From an uncultured Lachnospiraceae bacterium (GTDB lineage Bacteria > Bacillota_A > Clostridia > Lachnospirales > Lachnospiraceae), in the NCBI GenBank assembly GCA_902795985.1, contig CADBNG010000424.1, positions 1 to 17,757 of the forward strand: a stretch of DNA of 17,757 nt, given 5' to 3'. Shown piece by piece: positions 1 through 8,333 of this stretch. The notes below the pieces were generated by a model. That model did not search any database and was not told the DNA's origin. It was given only the letters and a program-made list of their open reading frames with translations. Both the position numbers and the translations under genes were made by a program. Numbering within the stretch: position 1 is the stretch's first letter; the number at the start of each line of letters is the position of its first letter.

Positions 1-606
1 GCGGTCAAGGATCCGGCTTCCGGCATTTTCAGCGATGCGCGATAATTGTAATATTTTATCATTCTCCAGCGTGAAAGTAAAGAGGCGCCCCACCGGAACC
101 GTGCAGATATAATGAAGAATCGAAACCATGGACGGATCCGCCTGCACGCCTTCCGGAGAAAAATCCCCGTTGATCACAAACAGACGGAGTTCAAATATCC
201 GCCGGACCAGTTCGTTGTCCAGGTTCGGATTCATCAGCGCCTTTAAAGACAGAAACAGAAGATTCAGCATATCCGTTCCGTCAATGCCTTCTCTTCCGTA
301 ATAATCTACCAGATCCAGAAAATAAAAGCCGTAATAAACGCCGGGAATCTCCTGGCTGAGTTCCCGGAAATACTCCCGGATCTCCGCGTCCGCCAGCCGG
401 TAAGCCGAGGCGCCGGCATATAAGGTAAACCGGCCGGTGGCAAAAGGCGAAGCCGCCGCCATCAGCGGATTTCCCGGTCTTTGAATGCCTCTTGCGAAGG
501 CGGTGATCCGGCCGAGTTCGCAGGTCTCGATCACGATTCTCCGGTCCCGTTCTCCCTGGGGGAAGACGGCGAGCACCGTGCCGGACGCCTGAATCCTTTC
601 ACTCAT
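1..606 (-). CDS. recO: DNA repair protein RecO, 3' end outside the window
   Basis: RecO helps load RecA onto SSB-coated single-stranded DNA in the RecFOR recombination pathway. The 202 visible residues start MSERIQASGTVL, which is the N-terminal OB fold. The family-typical FARGIQRPGNPL (about 36-47), the helical YYGFYFLDLVDYYGREG (about 91-107) and NPNLDNELVRRIFELRLFVINGD (from about 126) follow. RecO is usually about 240-260 residues, so roughly 40-50 C-terminal residues lie beyond base 1. The ATG at 606 is the only sensible start because an in-frame TGA lies four codons upstream. Its likely ribosome site, AAGGAG, sits inside the last codons of era, about 15 nt upstream, which is a long spacing. 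The gap to era is 9 nt, so the two are probably co-transcribed. The CxxC zinc-type cysteines found in many RecO proteins are not seen in the visible part. The assignment rests on recalled family sequence. Confidence 0.9.
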   Translation of the reverse strand, partial: MSERIQASGTVLAVFPQGERDRRIVIETCELGRITAFARGIQRPGNPLMAAASPFATGRFTLYAGASAYRLADAEIREYFRELSQEIPGVYYGFYFLDLVDYYGREGIDGTDMLNLLFLSLKALMNPNLDNELVRRIFELRLFVINGDFSPEGVQADPSMVSILHYICTVPVGRLFTFTLENDKILQLSRIAENAGSRILDR

Positions 607-615
607 GGAACGGTA

Positions 616-1521
616 TCAGAGCTCCTTTTTATCGTAGCCGTAATTCTTGATGAACAGGTCGGAATCCCGCCAGTTCGGCCGTACTTTGACCCAGATTTTC
701 AGATTGACCCGGCCATCCAGCAGATCTTCGATCTCCTCTCTGGCCAGCGTTCCGATTTCCTTCAGCTTGCTTCCGTTCTTTCCGATAATGATGCCTTTAT
801 GAGAGGCTTTTTCGCAGACGATTTCCGCTTCGATATCGGTCAGCCCGTCCTCCCGTTCTTCCATTTTTTCAATGGTCACGGCGATTCCGTGGGGCACTTC
901 CTCCCCCAGGCAGCGCAGGGCTTTTTCCCGGATCAGTTCCGCGGCGATCTGCCGGATCGGCTGATCCGTTACCGTGTCTTCGTCATAATACATCGGCCCG
1001 TAAGGCAGATACCGGAAAATGCAGTCGACCAGCGTGTCCAGATTTTTGCCCAGAAGGGCGCTGACCGGAATGATTTCCGAAAAGTCCATTTCTTTCCGGT
1101 ACAGTTCGATCACCTCCGGAATCGAGGATTTCCGGACTTTGTCCGCCTTGTTGATGACGAGAATCACCGGGGACTTCACCTGCTTCAGCACTTTCAGGAT
1201 ATGGGAATCCATCCCGCCGATTTTCGGTTCCGGCTCCACGAGCCAGAGGATCGCGTCGGCGTCATTGATCGTTCCGTATGCCGCGGTGACCATATAATCT
1301 CCCAGCCTGTTTTTGGCCTTATGGATCCCCGGGGTATCCATGAAGACAATCTGTCCGCGTTCTTCGGTATACACGGTCATAATCCGGTTCCGCGTGGTCT
1401 GCGGTTTGCGGCTTGTTATGGCGATCTTCTGTCCGATCAGATGGTTCATCAGCGTGGATTTTCCCACGTTCGGCCGTCCGATCAGCGCGACCATTCCCGA
1501 TTTCGTATTCTCTGTCGTCAT
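616..1521 (-). CDS. era: GTPase Era
   Basis: Era is an essential GTPase that binds the 3' end of 16S rRNA and assists maturation of the 30S ribosomal subunit at the inner face of the membrane. The 301-residue protein has the usual length. It shows G1 GRPNVGKST (15-23), the switch region with PQTTRNRI (40-47), G3 DTPG (62-65), G4 NKAD (124-127), a G5-like PVSALLGKN segment, and a C-terminal KH RNA-binding domain with GKNG (247-250). All key residues are present. The ATG at 1521 overlaps the stop of the upstream protease gene as ATGA (4 nt), which suggests translational coupling. The next gene, recO, follows after 9 nt; era and recO are often close neighbours in Bacillota. I see nothing unusual in the protein itself. 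Confidence 0.97.
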   Translation of the reverse strand: MTTENTKSGMVALIGRPNVGKSTLMNHLIGQKIAITSRKPQTTRNRIMTVYTEERGQIVFMDTPGIHKAKNRLGDYMVTAAYGTINDADAILWLVEPEPKIGGMDSHILKVLKQVKSPVILVINKADKVRKSSIPEVIELYRKEMDFSEIIPVSALLGKNLDTLVDCIFRYLPYGPMYYDEDTVTDQPIRQIAAELIREKALRCLGEEVPHGIAVTIEKMEEREDGLTDIEAEIVCEKASHKGIIIGKNGSKLKEIGTLAREEIEDLLDGRVNLKIWVKVRPNWRDSDLFIKNYGYDKKEL

Positions 1522-4418
1522 GCCTGTACCAATGCCTCAATCTCTTCAAACAAATCCTGATGTTTCATAATGGCCGACTCACTGCCCACCACGCAGATCC
1601 GGTCCAGATCCAGCGCGGCTTCCAGCATATCCGCCAAAGCCCGGATCGAATTCTCATCCGCTGAAAGGATCTCATCCCTCTCTTTCTGAAGCGTCTCCTC
1701 CGTCAGGCCGGTAAACCAGGCGTTCTGGGAAACCGCTCCTTTGGCATTGGCGTTTCTCGGCGTGTCCATCGTACTGATCGTACCGATGATATACCGGGTC
1801 ATGGTCTCTTCATCCGCCGAGAAGGAACGCAGGTATCCGGGCAGTCCCGCAAAGACATCCAGAGAGGCTTTGAGATGGGGGTCCCGGTAAGTAACCAGAT
1901 AGGTGTCGCCCGTACGTTTAAAGCCGCTCATGCACCCGTAGGCCCCGCCTTTGACACGGATGTTCGTCCAGAGATAGTCGTAATTCATCATGGTCCGCAG
2001 AATCTGCAGCACGCCGGTATAGGCATAGCCTTTCTGAACGAAATTGCCCGCAGCCGCCACATACTGGACCTGGCCGGACGTCCGGAACGCCTCCTTCTTA
2101 AAGGACGGAGTCCAGCGTTTCTCCGGGGCAAAAGGCTGTTTTAACTCCAGCGCCGCGGACAGGGAGGAAATGTTCTCCGAAAGGCCTTTCAGCCCTTCCT
2201 CTCCGGCCGTGATATCCGCGATGAAACTGTCGGAACAGAAAATCCGGCCGGTCAGCTCCTTCAGCTGCTCTTTCAGCTCTTCCTTTTTTTCTTCGAAACG
2301 GCCGAACAGGTCTTCGAGGAACCGGTAATACTCTATGCCCGTCACCAGTTCCTGGAAGGCGTCCGCCGTGGAAAGCCCCGCGCTGGCGCGCGTCACCGCG
2401 GTCAGATGTCCCGCGGCGGAAAGGCCGGTCTGCAGGCTGGCTTTCTGGGTGGAAATAATCTCATACAGGCGCTTGTCGTCCTCCAGAGAGGTCGTCGTCA
2501 GGATCTCCTTTATCATCCCGAAGACAAAATCCTGTTCCGGATACAGATATTTCGTACGAATACCGAAGAAGCGTTTTTCCCCTCCGTCCGGAATTGCGAT
2601 GCTGACAACGCCGCAGTTGATGCCTCCCGTCCTCGCGTTAATCTCATTGGAAAGATCCGCATAGGAGTGACCGGCGGTATCCATATATCCCAAAAGGGAT
2701 TTCAGAAGGCTCAGAGCCGCCAGCCTGTCGTCCGGAATGTCGTCCGCGGAGAACAAAAGAGTCAGATAGGCAATGCCGTTTGTATCAAAATGATGCCAGA
2801 GGATTTTTTTACCGTCCGCGTCGATCTCTTCTGTCCGAAGCTCAACCGGGGTTTTTTTGTCCAGATCCTCCCGTTTCAGCATGGGCAGGCAGGACGGATC
2901 GTCCTCCTGGTCCTGGAACTCCTCCAGCGCTTTCGTCTTTTGCAGGATCTCTTCCGCTGCCGAATCGTCCAGCGAATCACGGTACGCCGCCAGCTTCTCC
3001 GCCAGTTCCTTCTCTTTTTTCGCGGCCAGGCCCTTTTCCGGGGTTAAGGTCATCAGGATCCGGTGGGGATTGCTCAGGAGCTTCTCGCGGATCAGGTTCT
3101 CAAAATACCCGGTGGGGATCCTTTTCTTCATCTCTTCGAAAACGTCCAGCATTTTCAGGTAATCGAAGGGACGGTCATCGTCGTACAGCCAGGAATCGAA
3201 CAGGTTCATGCCGTAGATCAGGCCTTTTGGATAGACGGAATAATCGGCTTCGCGGAAGCGGAACTCAAAGAAATTGATCGCGGCGCGCAGGGCCTTTTCA
3301 TCGATTCCTTCGTCCGCGCATTTTTCCAGCGCCGATTCAATCACCTGCTCAAAGCGGTCGGTATCCTCCGCGTTCGCGAATTTCGCGTCGACAGAGAAAA
3401 AGCACTGGAGCAGGCCGTCCTGGAAGCTTCCGTCAATGTCCTTTCCGATCCCGGCATCCAGAAGGGCCTGCTTGACCGGGGCCCCCGGAGTATCTAAAAG
3501 GACGTATTCCAGGATGGTAAAGGCGGTATTTGTCAGGACGTCGCATCCGTCGGAAACCACAGTGCTCAGGTTCAGATACGTATTGTCCTCTTCATTCTCG
3601 TCCTCCAGAATCGGATAGGAAGCCCGGATCCGTTTCGGCTCCGCAAAAGGCTCCTGAAGAGGGATGGCCGAATCCACCCGGATCTTCTCAAAACGGCTCA
3701 GGTATTCCCGGTCCATCCAGTCCAGGCGCTCTTCCATATCCATATTTCCGTACAGATAGATAAAGCTGTTGGAAGGATGATAGTAATTCCGGTGGAACTC
3801 CAGAAACTGCTCATAAGTAAGGTCCGGGATGAAATCCGGATCGCCGCCGGATTCGACCCCGTAGGGGGTATCCGGGAACAGTTCGGAAAAGACCGTCCGT
3901 TCCAGTACGGATTCCGCCGTCGAAAACGCGCCTTTCATTTCGTTATAGACCACGCCGTTGACCGTCAGAGGATCATCTTTATTCTCCAGATGATAATGCC
4001 AGCCTTCCTGCCGGAAAATGTTCTCATTGGTATAAATCGCAGGGAAAAAGACCGCGTCCAGATAGACCTCCATGAGGTTTTTCAGGTCCTGGAGATTGCA
4101 GCTGGCGACCGGATACATGGTTTTATCCGGATAGGTCATGGCGTTCAGAAACGTATTCAGCGACCCCTTGGCCAGCTCCACGAACGGATCCTTCAGCGGG
4201 TATTTCCTGGAGCCGCACAGAACCGAATGCTCGATAATATGGGCAACGCCGGTGGAATCCTTCGGGGGCGTGCGGAAGGCGATATTAAAAACCTTGTTTT
4301 CATCCGCGTTTTCAAGGATCGCGACCCTGGCGCCGGTCTTTTTATGCCGGAGCAGCGTGCCTTTTGACCGGACGTCCGGGATCTCCTCCGTCCGGATAAT
4401 CTCATAAGCGTCAAACAT
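1518..4418 (-). CDS. M16C (PreP/Cym1-type) insulinase-family metalloprotease
   Basis: A 966-residue zinc peptidase of the M16C group, which includes presequence protease (PreP). These enzymes are closed chambers that degrade unstructured peptides. The inverted zinc motif HIIEH occupies residues 60-64 (His60 and His64 as ligands, Glu63 as base). The third ligand is Glu160 in VVYNEMKGAF, 100 residues after His60, the same spacing as I recall for plant PreP. The second half carries the R/Y substrate pair in RVKGGAYG (Arg821, Tyr827), and the total length fits the family. I see no signal peptide, so it is probably cytosolic. The ATG at 4418 has GGAG about 7 nt upstream. It lies 18 nt after the glycosyltransferase gene and overlaps era by 4 nt. 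The physiological substrate cannot be read from the sequence. Oligopeptide clearance is an inference from the family. Confidence 0.92.
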   Translation of the reverse strand: MFDAYEIIRTEEIPDVRSKGTLLRHKKTGARVAILENADENKVFNIAFRTPPKDSTGVAHIIEHSVLCGSRKYPLKDPFVELAKGSLNTFLNAMTYPDKTMYPVASCNLQDLKNLMEVYLDAVFFPAIYTNENIFRQEGWHYHLENKDDPLTVNGVVYNEMKGAFSTAESVLERTVFSELFPDTPYGVESGGDPDFIPDLTYEQFLEFHRNYYHPSNSFIYLYGNMDMEERLDWMDREYLSRFEKIRVDSAIPLQEPFAEPKRIRASYPILEDENEEDNTYLNLSTVVSDGCDVLTNTAFTILEYVLLDTPGAPVKQALLDAGIGKDIDGSFQDGLLQCFFSVDAKFANAEDTDRFEQVIESALEKCADEGIDEKALRAAINFFEFRFREADYSVYPKGLIYGMNLFDSWLYDDDRPFDYLKMLDVFEEMKKRIPTGYFENLIREKLLSNPHRILMTLTPEKGLAAKKEKELAEKLAAYRDSLDDSAAEEILQKTKALEEFQDQEDDPSCLPMLKREDLDKKTPVELRTEEIDADGKKILWHHFDTNGIAYLTLLFSADDIPDDRLAALSLLKSLLGYMDTAGHSYADLSNEINARTGGINCGVVSIAIPDGGEKRFFGIRTKYLYPEQDFVFGMIKEILTTTSLEDDKRLYEIISTQKASLQTGLSAAGHLTAVTRASAGLSTADAFQELVTGIEYYRFLEDLFGRFEEKKEELKEQLKELTGRIFCSDSFIADITAGEEGLKGLSENISSLSAALELKQPFAPEKRWTPSFKKEAFRTSGQVQYVAAAGNFVQKGYAYTGVLQILRTMMNYDYLWTNIRVKGGAYGCMSGFKRTGDTYLVTYRDPHLKASLDVFAGLPGYLRSFSADEETMTRYIIGTISTMDTPRNANAKGAVSQNAWFTGLTEETLQKERDEILSADENSIRALADMLEAALDLDRICVVGSESAIMKHQDLFEEIEALVQA

Positions 4419-4436
4419 GGCAGTCTCCTTTTTCTG

Positions 4437-5312
4437 TTATGGTTTTTTTACCGAGCGTTTTCCGGCCCGGTACCCCAGGTATTTGCAGCCCGAAAGCCAG
4501 ACGAGCCGGACAACCTGGAGGGGTTTCCCCCGGCGCACCAGTTCGGAAGCCGTCTTTTTGACCAGACGGATGCCTTCTCCCTCGGAGGGAAGCTTTTCGA
4601 ACACTTCCGGATGTTCAGCCTGGGTCTTCCCGATCTGATAATTCCGGACATACTGCTGGCGTCCGGTATAATTATGGGAATGGATCACGACCGCATCGGC
4701 CGCATAGGCAATGCTCCCGCCCGCTTCGATGACCTTCGAAGCAAAGAGCATGTCCTCATTAAAAGACAGGGGATGGTCGAAACCGCCCAGCCGTTCGTAA
4801 TAAGCGCGGTCATAAGCGGCACAGACATTGGAGCAGAAAATGGTTTTGATGCCCATCTCCGGCAGGTCTTTTTTGGACTTGATCCGGGACTGCGGGGGAT
4901 AATTGCTGTCCCTTGTGATCCGCTCTATCGGATCGGCCTCCTTTTTGGGGATCTGCCGGGCATAGGAAACGACAGCCTCTCCGCGGCGCAGCGGTGCTGT
5001 CAGGTTTTCCAGAAGGCGCCGGTCCGCCGGGCAGGCGTCCTGCGTCATGAAAATCAGAATATCGGCATCGGAAGCCTTCGCGGCCAGATACCGGGTCGTC
5101 CCGTGATCGAATTCTTCTTTTGGGATATGACGGACGGTCATGCCCGGGAAGATCCTCTCCAGCTCCGGGTTCCAGAATGCTTCGTCCGTATTAATGACGG
5201 TCAGACGATCCGGCGGAAACGACTGCAAAGCCAGGCGGCGGAGCGCTTCCGCAAACTCCGTGCCCGGCTTATAGGTCGGTATGATCAGTTCTGTCCGAAA
5301 ATTATTATTCAT
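4437..5312 (-). CDS. Family 2 glycosyltransferase (rhamnosyltransferase-like)
   Basis: A 291-residue GT-A-fold glycosyltransferase that probably adds a sugar to a lipid-linked surface glycan at the cytoplasmic face of the membrane. It opens with ELIIPTYKPG (8-17), the nucleotide-sugar-binding start of GT2. It has DADILIFMTQDA (82-93), where TQDA takes the place of the metal-binding DxD, as in RfbF/rhamnosyltransferase-type members. GGFDHPLSFNEDMLFASKV (176-194) contains the ED of the acceptor/catalytic region. No membrane segment is evident. The start ATG at 5312 is followed by AATAATAAT and has no recognisable Shine-Dalgarno. It lies 8 nt after the LCP stop codon, so translation may depend on re-initiation. 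The LCP ligase and sugar phosphotransferase just upstream point to a shared glycan. The donor sugar is not determined; rhamnose is only suggested by family resemblance. Confidence 0.85.
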   Translation of the reverse strand: MNNNFRTELIIPTYKPGTEFAEALRRLALQSFPPDRLTVINTDEAFWNPELERIFPGMTVRHIPKEEFDHGTTRYLAAKASDADILIFMTQDACPADRRLLENLTAPLRRGEAVVSYARQIPKKEADPIERITRDSNYPPQSRIKSKKDLPEMGIKTIFCSNVCAAYDRAYYERLGGFDHPLSFNEDMLFASKVIEAGGSIAYAADAVVIHSHNYTGRQQYVRNYQIGKTQAEHPEVFEKLPSEGEGIRLVKKTASELVRRGKPLQVVRLVWLSGCKYLGYRAGKRSVKKP

Positions 5313-5320
5313 GCAGGAAA

Positions 5321-6754
5321 TCAGTAAGGTACGTATTCTCCCGTTTCTTCGTCGTAATAGTATCCGCCTTCTCCATACAGCTCGTTGTAATAGGCTTCCT
5401 CTTCCGCTGCCTGATCCAGTTCGGCCTGGACAGCCGCCGGATCGTATTTGGGAATCGCCGCGTCATCGGGGATTTCGCTGGCGGGTTCGATGAAGGTCTC
5501 GTCGTACCCGGTCGCTTCAATGATGTGCGCATTGTATTCCTCCACGATTTCCGAAGGCCAGTATTCCGTACCCGGGAAAAGGAATTCATGCAGCCTCTGC
5601 ACGTTGTAGCTCAGAGTAATGGGCAGGATGCAGTCTGAACCGGTAATCGTTCCGTCGTCCTCCAGATGGACGAAGGGGAAGCCCGTCTGATCCTCTTCTG
5701 TCATGCTATAGAACAGAACAGGCCAGGCCATGGAGAAGATTTTGGAGCTGTCCATATTGGTCGTAACCATCGGAAGGACCGCGTTCATCATATTGTTGAT
5801 GGTCAGGATGTCCGCGTTCTTCGCCTTTTCCTTCAGCAGGGAAAGCACCAGTCTCTGACGGGAAGCACGGCGGAAGTCAAATCCGTCCGTATAACGGATC
5901 CGCGCATAGGAAACGGCCTGGCTTCCGTTCAGGTGATACGTCCGGGTCATTACGCCGTTCAGTTCCTCCAGCGGGGGAAGCTCGATCTCCACATATTCCA
6001 TATCGCAGGCCGCGGAGGTTTCGATGTTGTAGTTGTTCAGATGGACGATTTCCTGGTAGGTCAGATCCACGTCGATTCCGCCCAGCATTTCGATAGCGGT
6101 CGCCAGGGCTTTGAATTCAACGGTAACATATTCCGTAATATCCAGGTCCAGGTTCAGGTTCACCATCGTCAGGAACTGCTCCGCTCCGCCTACGTTATAA
6201 GCGGTATTGGCTTTGGTATACCAGTCCGGCATGCCGTCGTAGTCCTCTCCGATGTTCAGGAAGGTATCACGATAGATTGAAGCCAGTTTAACGGTCTTGT
6301 CATTATGATTGATGCAGCAGATGATCATGGTGTCGGAGTTGTCTCCGCCTTCCGCGTCATATTCCGGACGGGTATCCAGTCCGACCAGCGCGATCATATC
6401 GATTCCCTGCAGATTGCTTTCGGGGATCTGGACCTCCTGCTGTTGCTGCTGCTGTTGCTCCGGCTGGGGCTGTTCCTGCACCTCCTGCGGCTGTGCTTCC
6501 GTCTGCTGGTCAGAAGACGTTTCCGTTTTCTGGGGTACCGGGGTGGGAGTTACAGCCGCCGCGCTCTGGCGGGCCTGTTTTGCCTCCGTAGAGGTTTTCA
6601 CCTTTGTGCGGTCAAAATTCGAATCGTAATTCACCAGTGAAAGTTTGTTGTAAACCCAGGCAGTCGCAACCAGTGAAACGGAAAGGACCACCAGGATGAT
6701 GATCTCTACCGCAAGCAGTATTCTTCTTTTCCTTCTTCTTCTTCCGGATGCCAT
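5321..6754 (-). CDS. LytR-CpsA-Psr (LCP) family glycan-peptidoglycan ligase
   Basis: LCP proteins are membrane-anchored phosphotransferases that move a glycan from its polyprenyl-diphosphate carrier onto peptidoglycan on the outer face of the membrane. The 477-residue protein has an Arg-rich N-terminus (5-11), one transmembrane helix (about 12-34), then a disordered Thr/Pro/Gln-rich linker (about 50-112) with seven consecutive Gln (100-106). The LCP domain begins at IALVGLDTRPE (121-131) and continues with NSDTMIICCINH (139-150) and LASIYRDTF (158-166). ARIRYTDGFDFRRASRQR (284-301) supplies the conserved Arg/Asp residues that bind the pyrophosphate lipid. The C-terminal tail (about 420-477) is acidic and rich in Glu, Tyr and Ala. 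The ATG at 6754 has AAGGAG 7 nt upstream. It lies between the initiating sugar phosphotransferase (62 nt) and a glycosyltransferase (8 nt), which fits attachment of the glycan those enzymes make. Confidence 0.93.
   Translation of the reverse strand: MASGRRRRKRRILLAVEIIILVVLSVSLVATAWVYNKLSLVNYDSNFDRTKVKTSTEAKQARQSAAAVTPTPVPQKTETSSDQQTEAQPQEVQEQPQPEQQQQQQQEVQIPESNLQGIDMIALVGLDTRPEYDAEGGDNSDTMIICCINHNDKTVKLASIYRDTFLNIGEDYDGMPDWYTKANTAYNVGGAEQFLTMVNLNLDLDITEYVTVEFKALATAIEMLGGIDVDLTYQEIVHLNNYNIETSAACDMEYVEIELPPLEELNGVMTRTYHLNGSQAVSYARIRYTDGFDFRRASRQRLVLSLLKEKAKNADILTINNMMNAVLPMVTTNMDSSKIFSMAWPVLFYSMTEEDQTGFPFVHLEDDGTITGSDCILPITLSYNVQRLHEFLFPGTEYWPSEIVEEYNAHIIEATGYDETFIEPASEIPDDAAIPKYDPAAVQAELDQAAEEEAYYNELYGEGGYYYDEETGEYVPY
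6437..6457 (-). repeat. Run of seven glutamine codons in the LCP linker
   Basis: Seven consecutive Gln codons, CAG and CAA mixed, encode residues 100-106 of the LCP protein, within a wider Gln/Pro/Glu-rich stretch. The run lies in the extracellular linker between the membrane anchor and the catalytic domain. A CAG-type tract could vary in length by slippage, although the interspersed CAA codons would reduce that. Confidence 0.8.
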
Positions 6755-6816
6755 AAAAATGCTCCTTTTTTTATTCTCCCCGACCCATTTCTTCTGCCCG
6801 GCCGGCTTTCTGGGCT

Positions 6817-8220
6817 TTAATAGGCGTTTTTATTCACAAAGCCCCGGAAAACCGTCAGAAACAGGATTTTGATATCCAGTCCGACCGACCAGTTTTCAAT
6901 ATAATACAGATCGCAGTCAATTCTTCCCCGGATCGAAGTGTCTCCGCGGAAGCCGTTAACCTGCGCCCAGCCGGTCATGCCCGGCCTTACCTGATGCTTT
7001 ATCATATAACGGGGAATCGTTTCACGGAATTTTTCCACAAACTGGGGCCGTTCCGGCCTCGGGCCTACCAGGCTCATATCCCCTTTTAAAACGTTAAACA
7101 GCTGCGGCAGTTCGTCCATACTGGTTTTTCTCATGAAACTGCCGAATCCAGTTATACGCTTATCGCCCTTTTTTGTCCAGCCTTTCTTTTCATCCTCTTC
7201 CGTCTGCACCTTCATGGAGCGGAATTTATACATTTCGAACTCCCGGTTGTGCAGACCGACCCGGATCTGCCGGAAAATAATCGGTCCGGGTGACGTGGCC
7301 TTGATCCCGATGACCGCGACCAGCATAACCGGCGAAAAGATGACAATACAAACCAGCGACCCGATAATATCCAGCGTCCTTTTAATGAAAGACGAAAGCG
7401 GATTGTTCAGGGGCACGTACCGGATGTTGATCACCGGCAGTCCCTGCAGATCCTCGGTATAGGGACGGGTCGGGATAATATTATAATAATCCGGTATGAA
7501 CATTGTGTGAACCCCGGATTTTTCGCAAAGCACAACGATCTGTTCCAGCTTGTAGTATTCGTTCAGGCCCATGGTGATCGCGATCTCATCGACCTGGTTG
7601 GTTTCCAGGAGCGTAATCAGGCTGGACAGTTTTCCGAGGACCTTCACTCCCCTGTAGTCCATTCCGACCTCCAGCGTATCATCCAGAATGCCGAAGATCT
7701 GATACCCCCACTGGGGATTGGAAAGGATCCGGTCGATATATTCTTCGGAAGAGGCGCTGTAGCCCACCAGAAGGACTGTTTTCCGGTTAAACCCTCCGCT
7801 TCGCAGCGTATTGATGAAATTTCTCGCCAGATTCCGCACGATGCAGTCCAGCAGGATGTTCAGGATAAAGAAAATGAGCAGCATGTTTCTCGCAAAATGC
7901 TGCTGCTTTGCGAAGTACAGAATCAGGATGAAAACAAGGATTCCGGCCACATTGGATTTGATGATATTGGCCGCTTCCGTCCTTCTTCCGTGGGTTCTTC
8001 CGGAACTGTAAAGAGAAAAAATCCAGTTGGTCAGCAGAAAAAGGGGAACAACGATGAGAAGAAATCTCATGTAGTACTCAAAGGAAAGCGCCCGGACCCC
8101 TTCTCCGAAGAGTGTGGTCCTGAAACGCAGCACCCATGAGATGATATAGGAAATAATGATGAGAACGGTATCGACTACCAGAAACCCGATATTCATATAC
8201 CGCTGCATATTATTATTCAC
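6817..8220 (-). CDS. Polyprenyl-phosphate sugar-1-phosphate transferase (initiating glycosylphosphotransferase)
   Basis: A WbaP/CpsE-type enzyme of 467 residues that transfers a sugar-1-phosphate from a UDP-sugar to undecaprenyl phosphate, the first committed step of a surface or exopolysaccharide. Four N-terminal membrane helices lie at about 11-32, 51-72, 91-104 and 111-128. A Rossmann-like CoA-binding-type domain (about 145-270) begins at KTVLLVGYSASSEE. The catalytic bacterial sugar transferase domain (about 279-467) has KRTLDIIGS, PGPIIFRQIRVG (311-322), YKFRSM, the SMDELPQ acid pair (Asp369, Glu370), SLVGPRPE (383-390) and RPGMTGWAQVNG (412-423). The start is GTG at 8220, supported by AAGGGG 7 nt upstream; the next Met (8208) lacks a suitably spaced site. 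It is the first gene of the left-hand gene run. The sugar (glucose, galactose or an N-acetyl sugar) cannot be decided from the sequence. Confidence 0.93.
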   Translation of the reverse strand: MNNNMQRYMNIGFLVVDTVLIIISYIISWVLRFRTTLFGEGVRALSFEYYMRFLLIVVPLFLLTNWIFSLYSSGRTHGRRTEAANIIKSNVAGILVFILILYFAKQQHFARNMLLIFFILNILLDCIVRNLARNFINTLRSGGFNRKTVLLVGYSASSEEYIDRILSNPQWGYQIFGILDDTLEVGMDYRGVKVLGKLSSLITLLETNQVDEIAITMGLNEYYKLEQIVVLCEKSGVHTMFIPDYYNIIPTRPYTEDLQGLPVINIRYVPLNNPLSSFIKRTLDIIGSLVCIVIFSPVMLVAVIGIKATSPGPIIFRQIRVGLHNREFEMYKFRSMKVQTEEDEKKGWTKKGDKRITGFGSFMRKTSMDELPQLFNVLKGDMSLVGPRPERPQFVEKFRETIPRYMIKHQVRPGMTGWAQVNGFRGDTSIRGRIDCDLYYIENWSVGLDIKILFLTVFRGFVNKNAY

Positions 8221-8283
8221 GAATAATCCCCTTCGCCGCCTTCTCCCCCCGGCTGACGGATACCTTATATTTTCTTTAAATAA

Positions 8284-8312
8284 TATAAAGTATCTTTATT
8301 ATAATACATCAA
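8284..8312 (-). promoter_or_regulatory. Candidate promoter for the glycan-protease-era-recO gene run
   Basis: The 113 bp between the methyltransferase stop and the glycosylphosphotransferase start is AT-rich, unlike its surroundings. A TTGATG (8307-8312) followed 17 bp later by TTTATA (8284-8289), or 19 bp later by TATATT, could be -35/-10 boxes. A separate TATAAT lies at 8298-8303 without a good -35. The dyad ATAAAGATACTTTAT (8285-8299) overlaps these boxes and could bind a regulator. I see no strong terminator for the upstream operon here, so read-through is possible. Confidence 0.4.
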
Positions 8313-8333
8313 ACCGTTTAAAAGCGCAAGGAT

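Noticed and set aside
481..1560. A 359-codon open frame on the plus strand opposite era and recO
   Set aside because: It runs across two well-supported genes and has no family resemblance or ribosome site.
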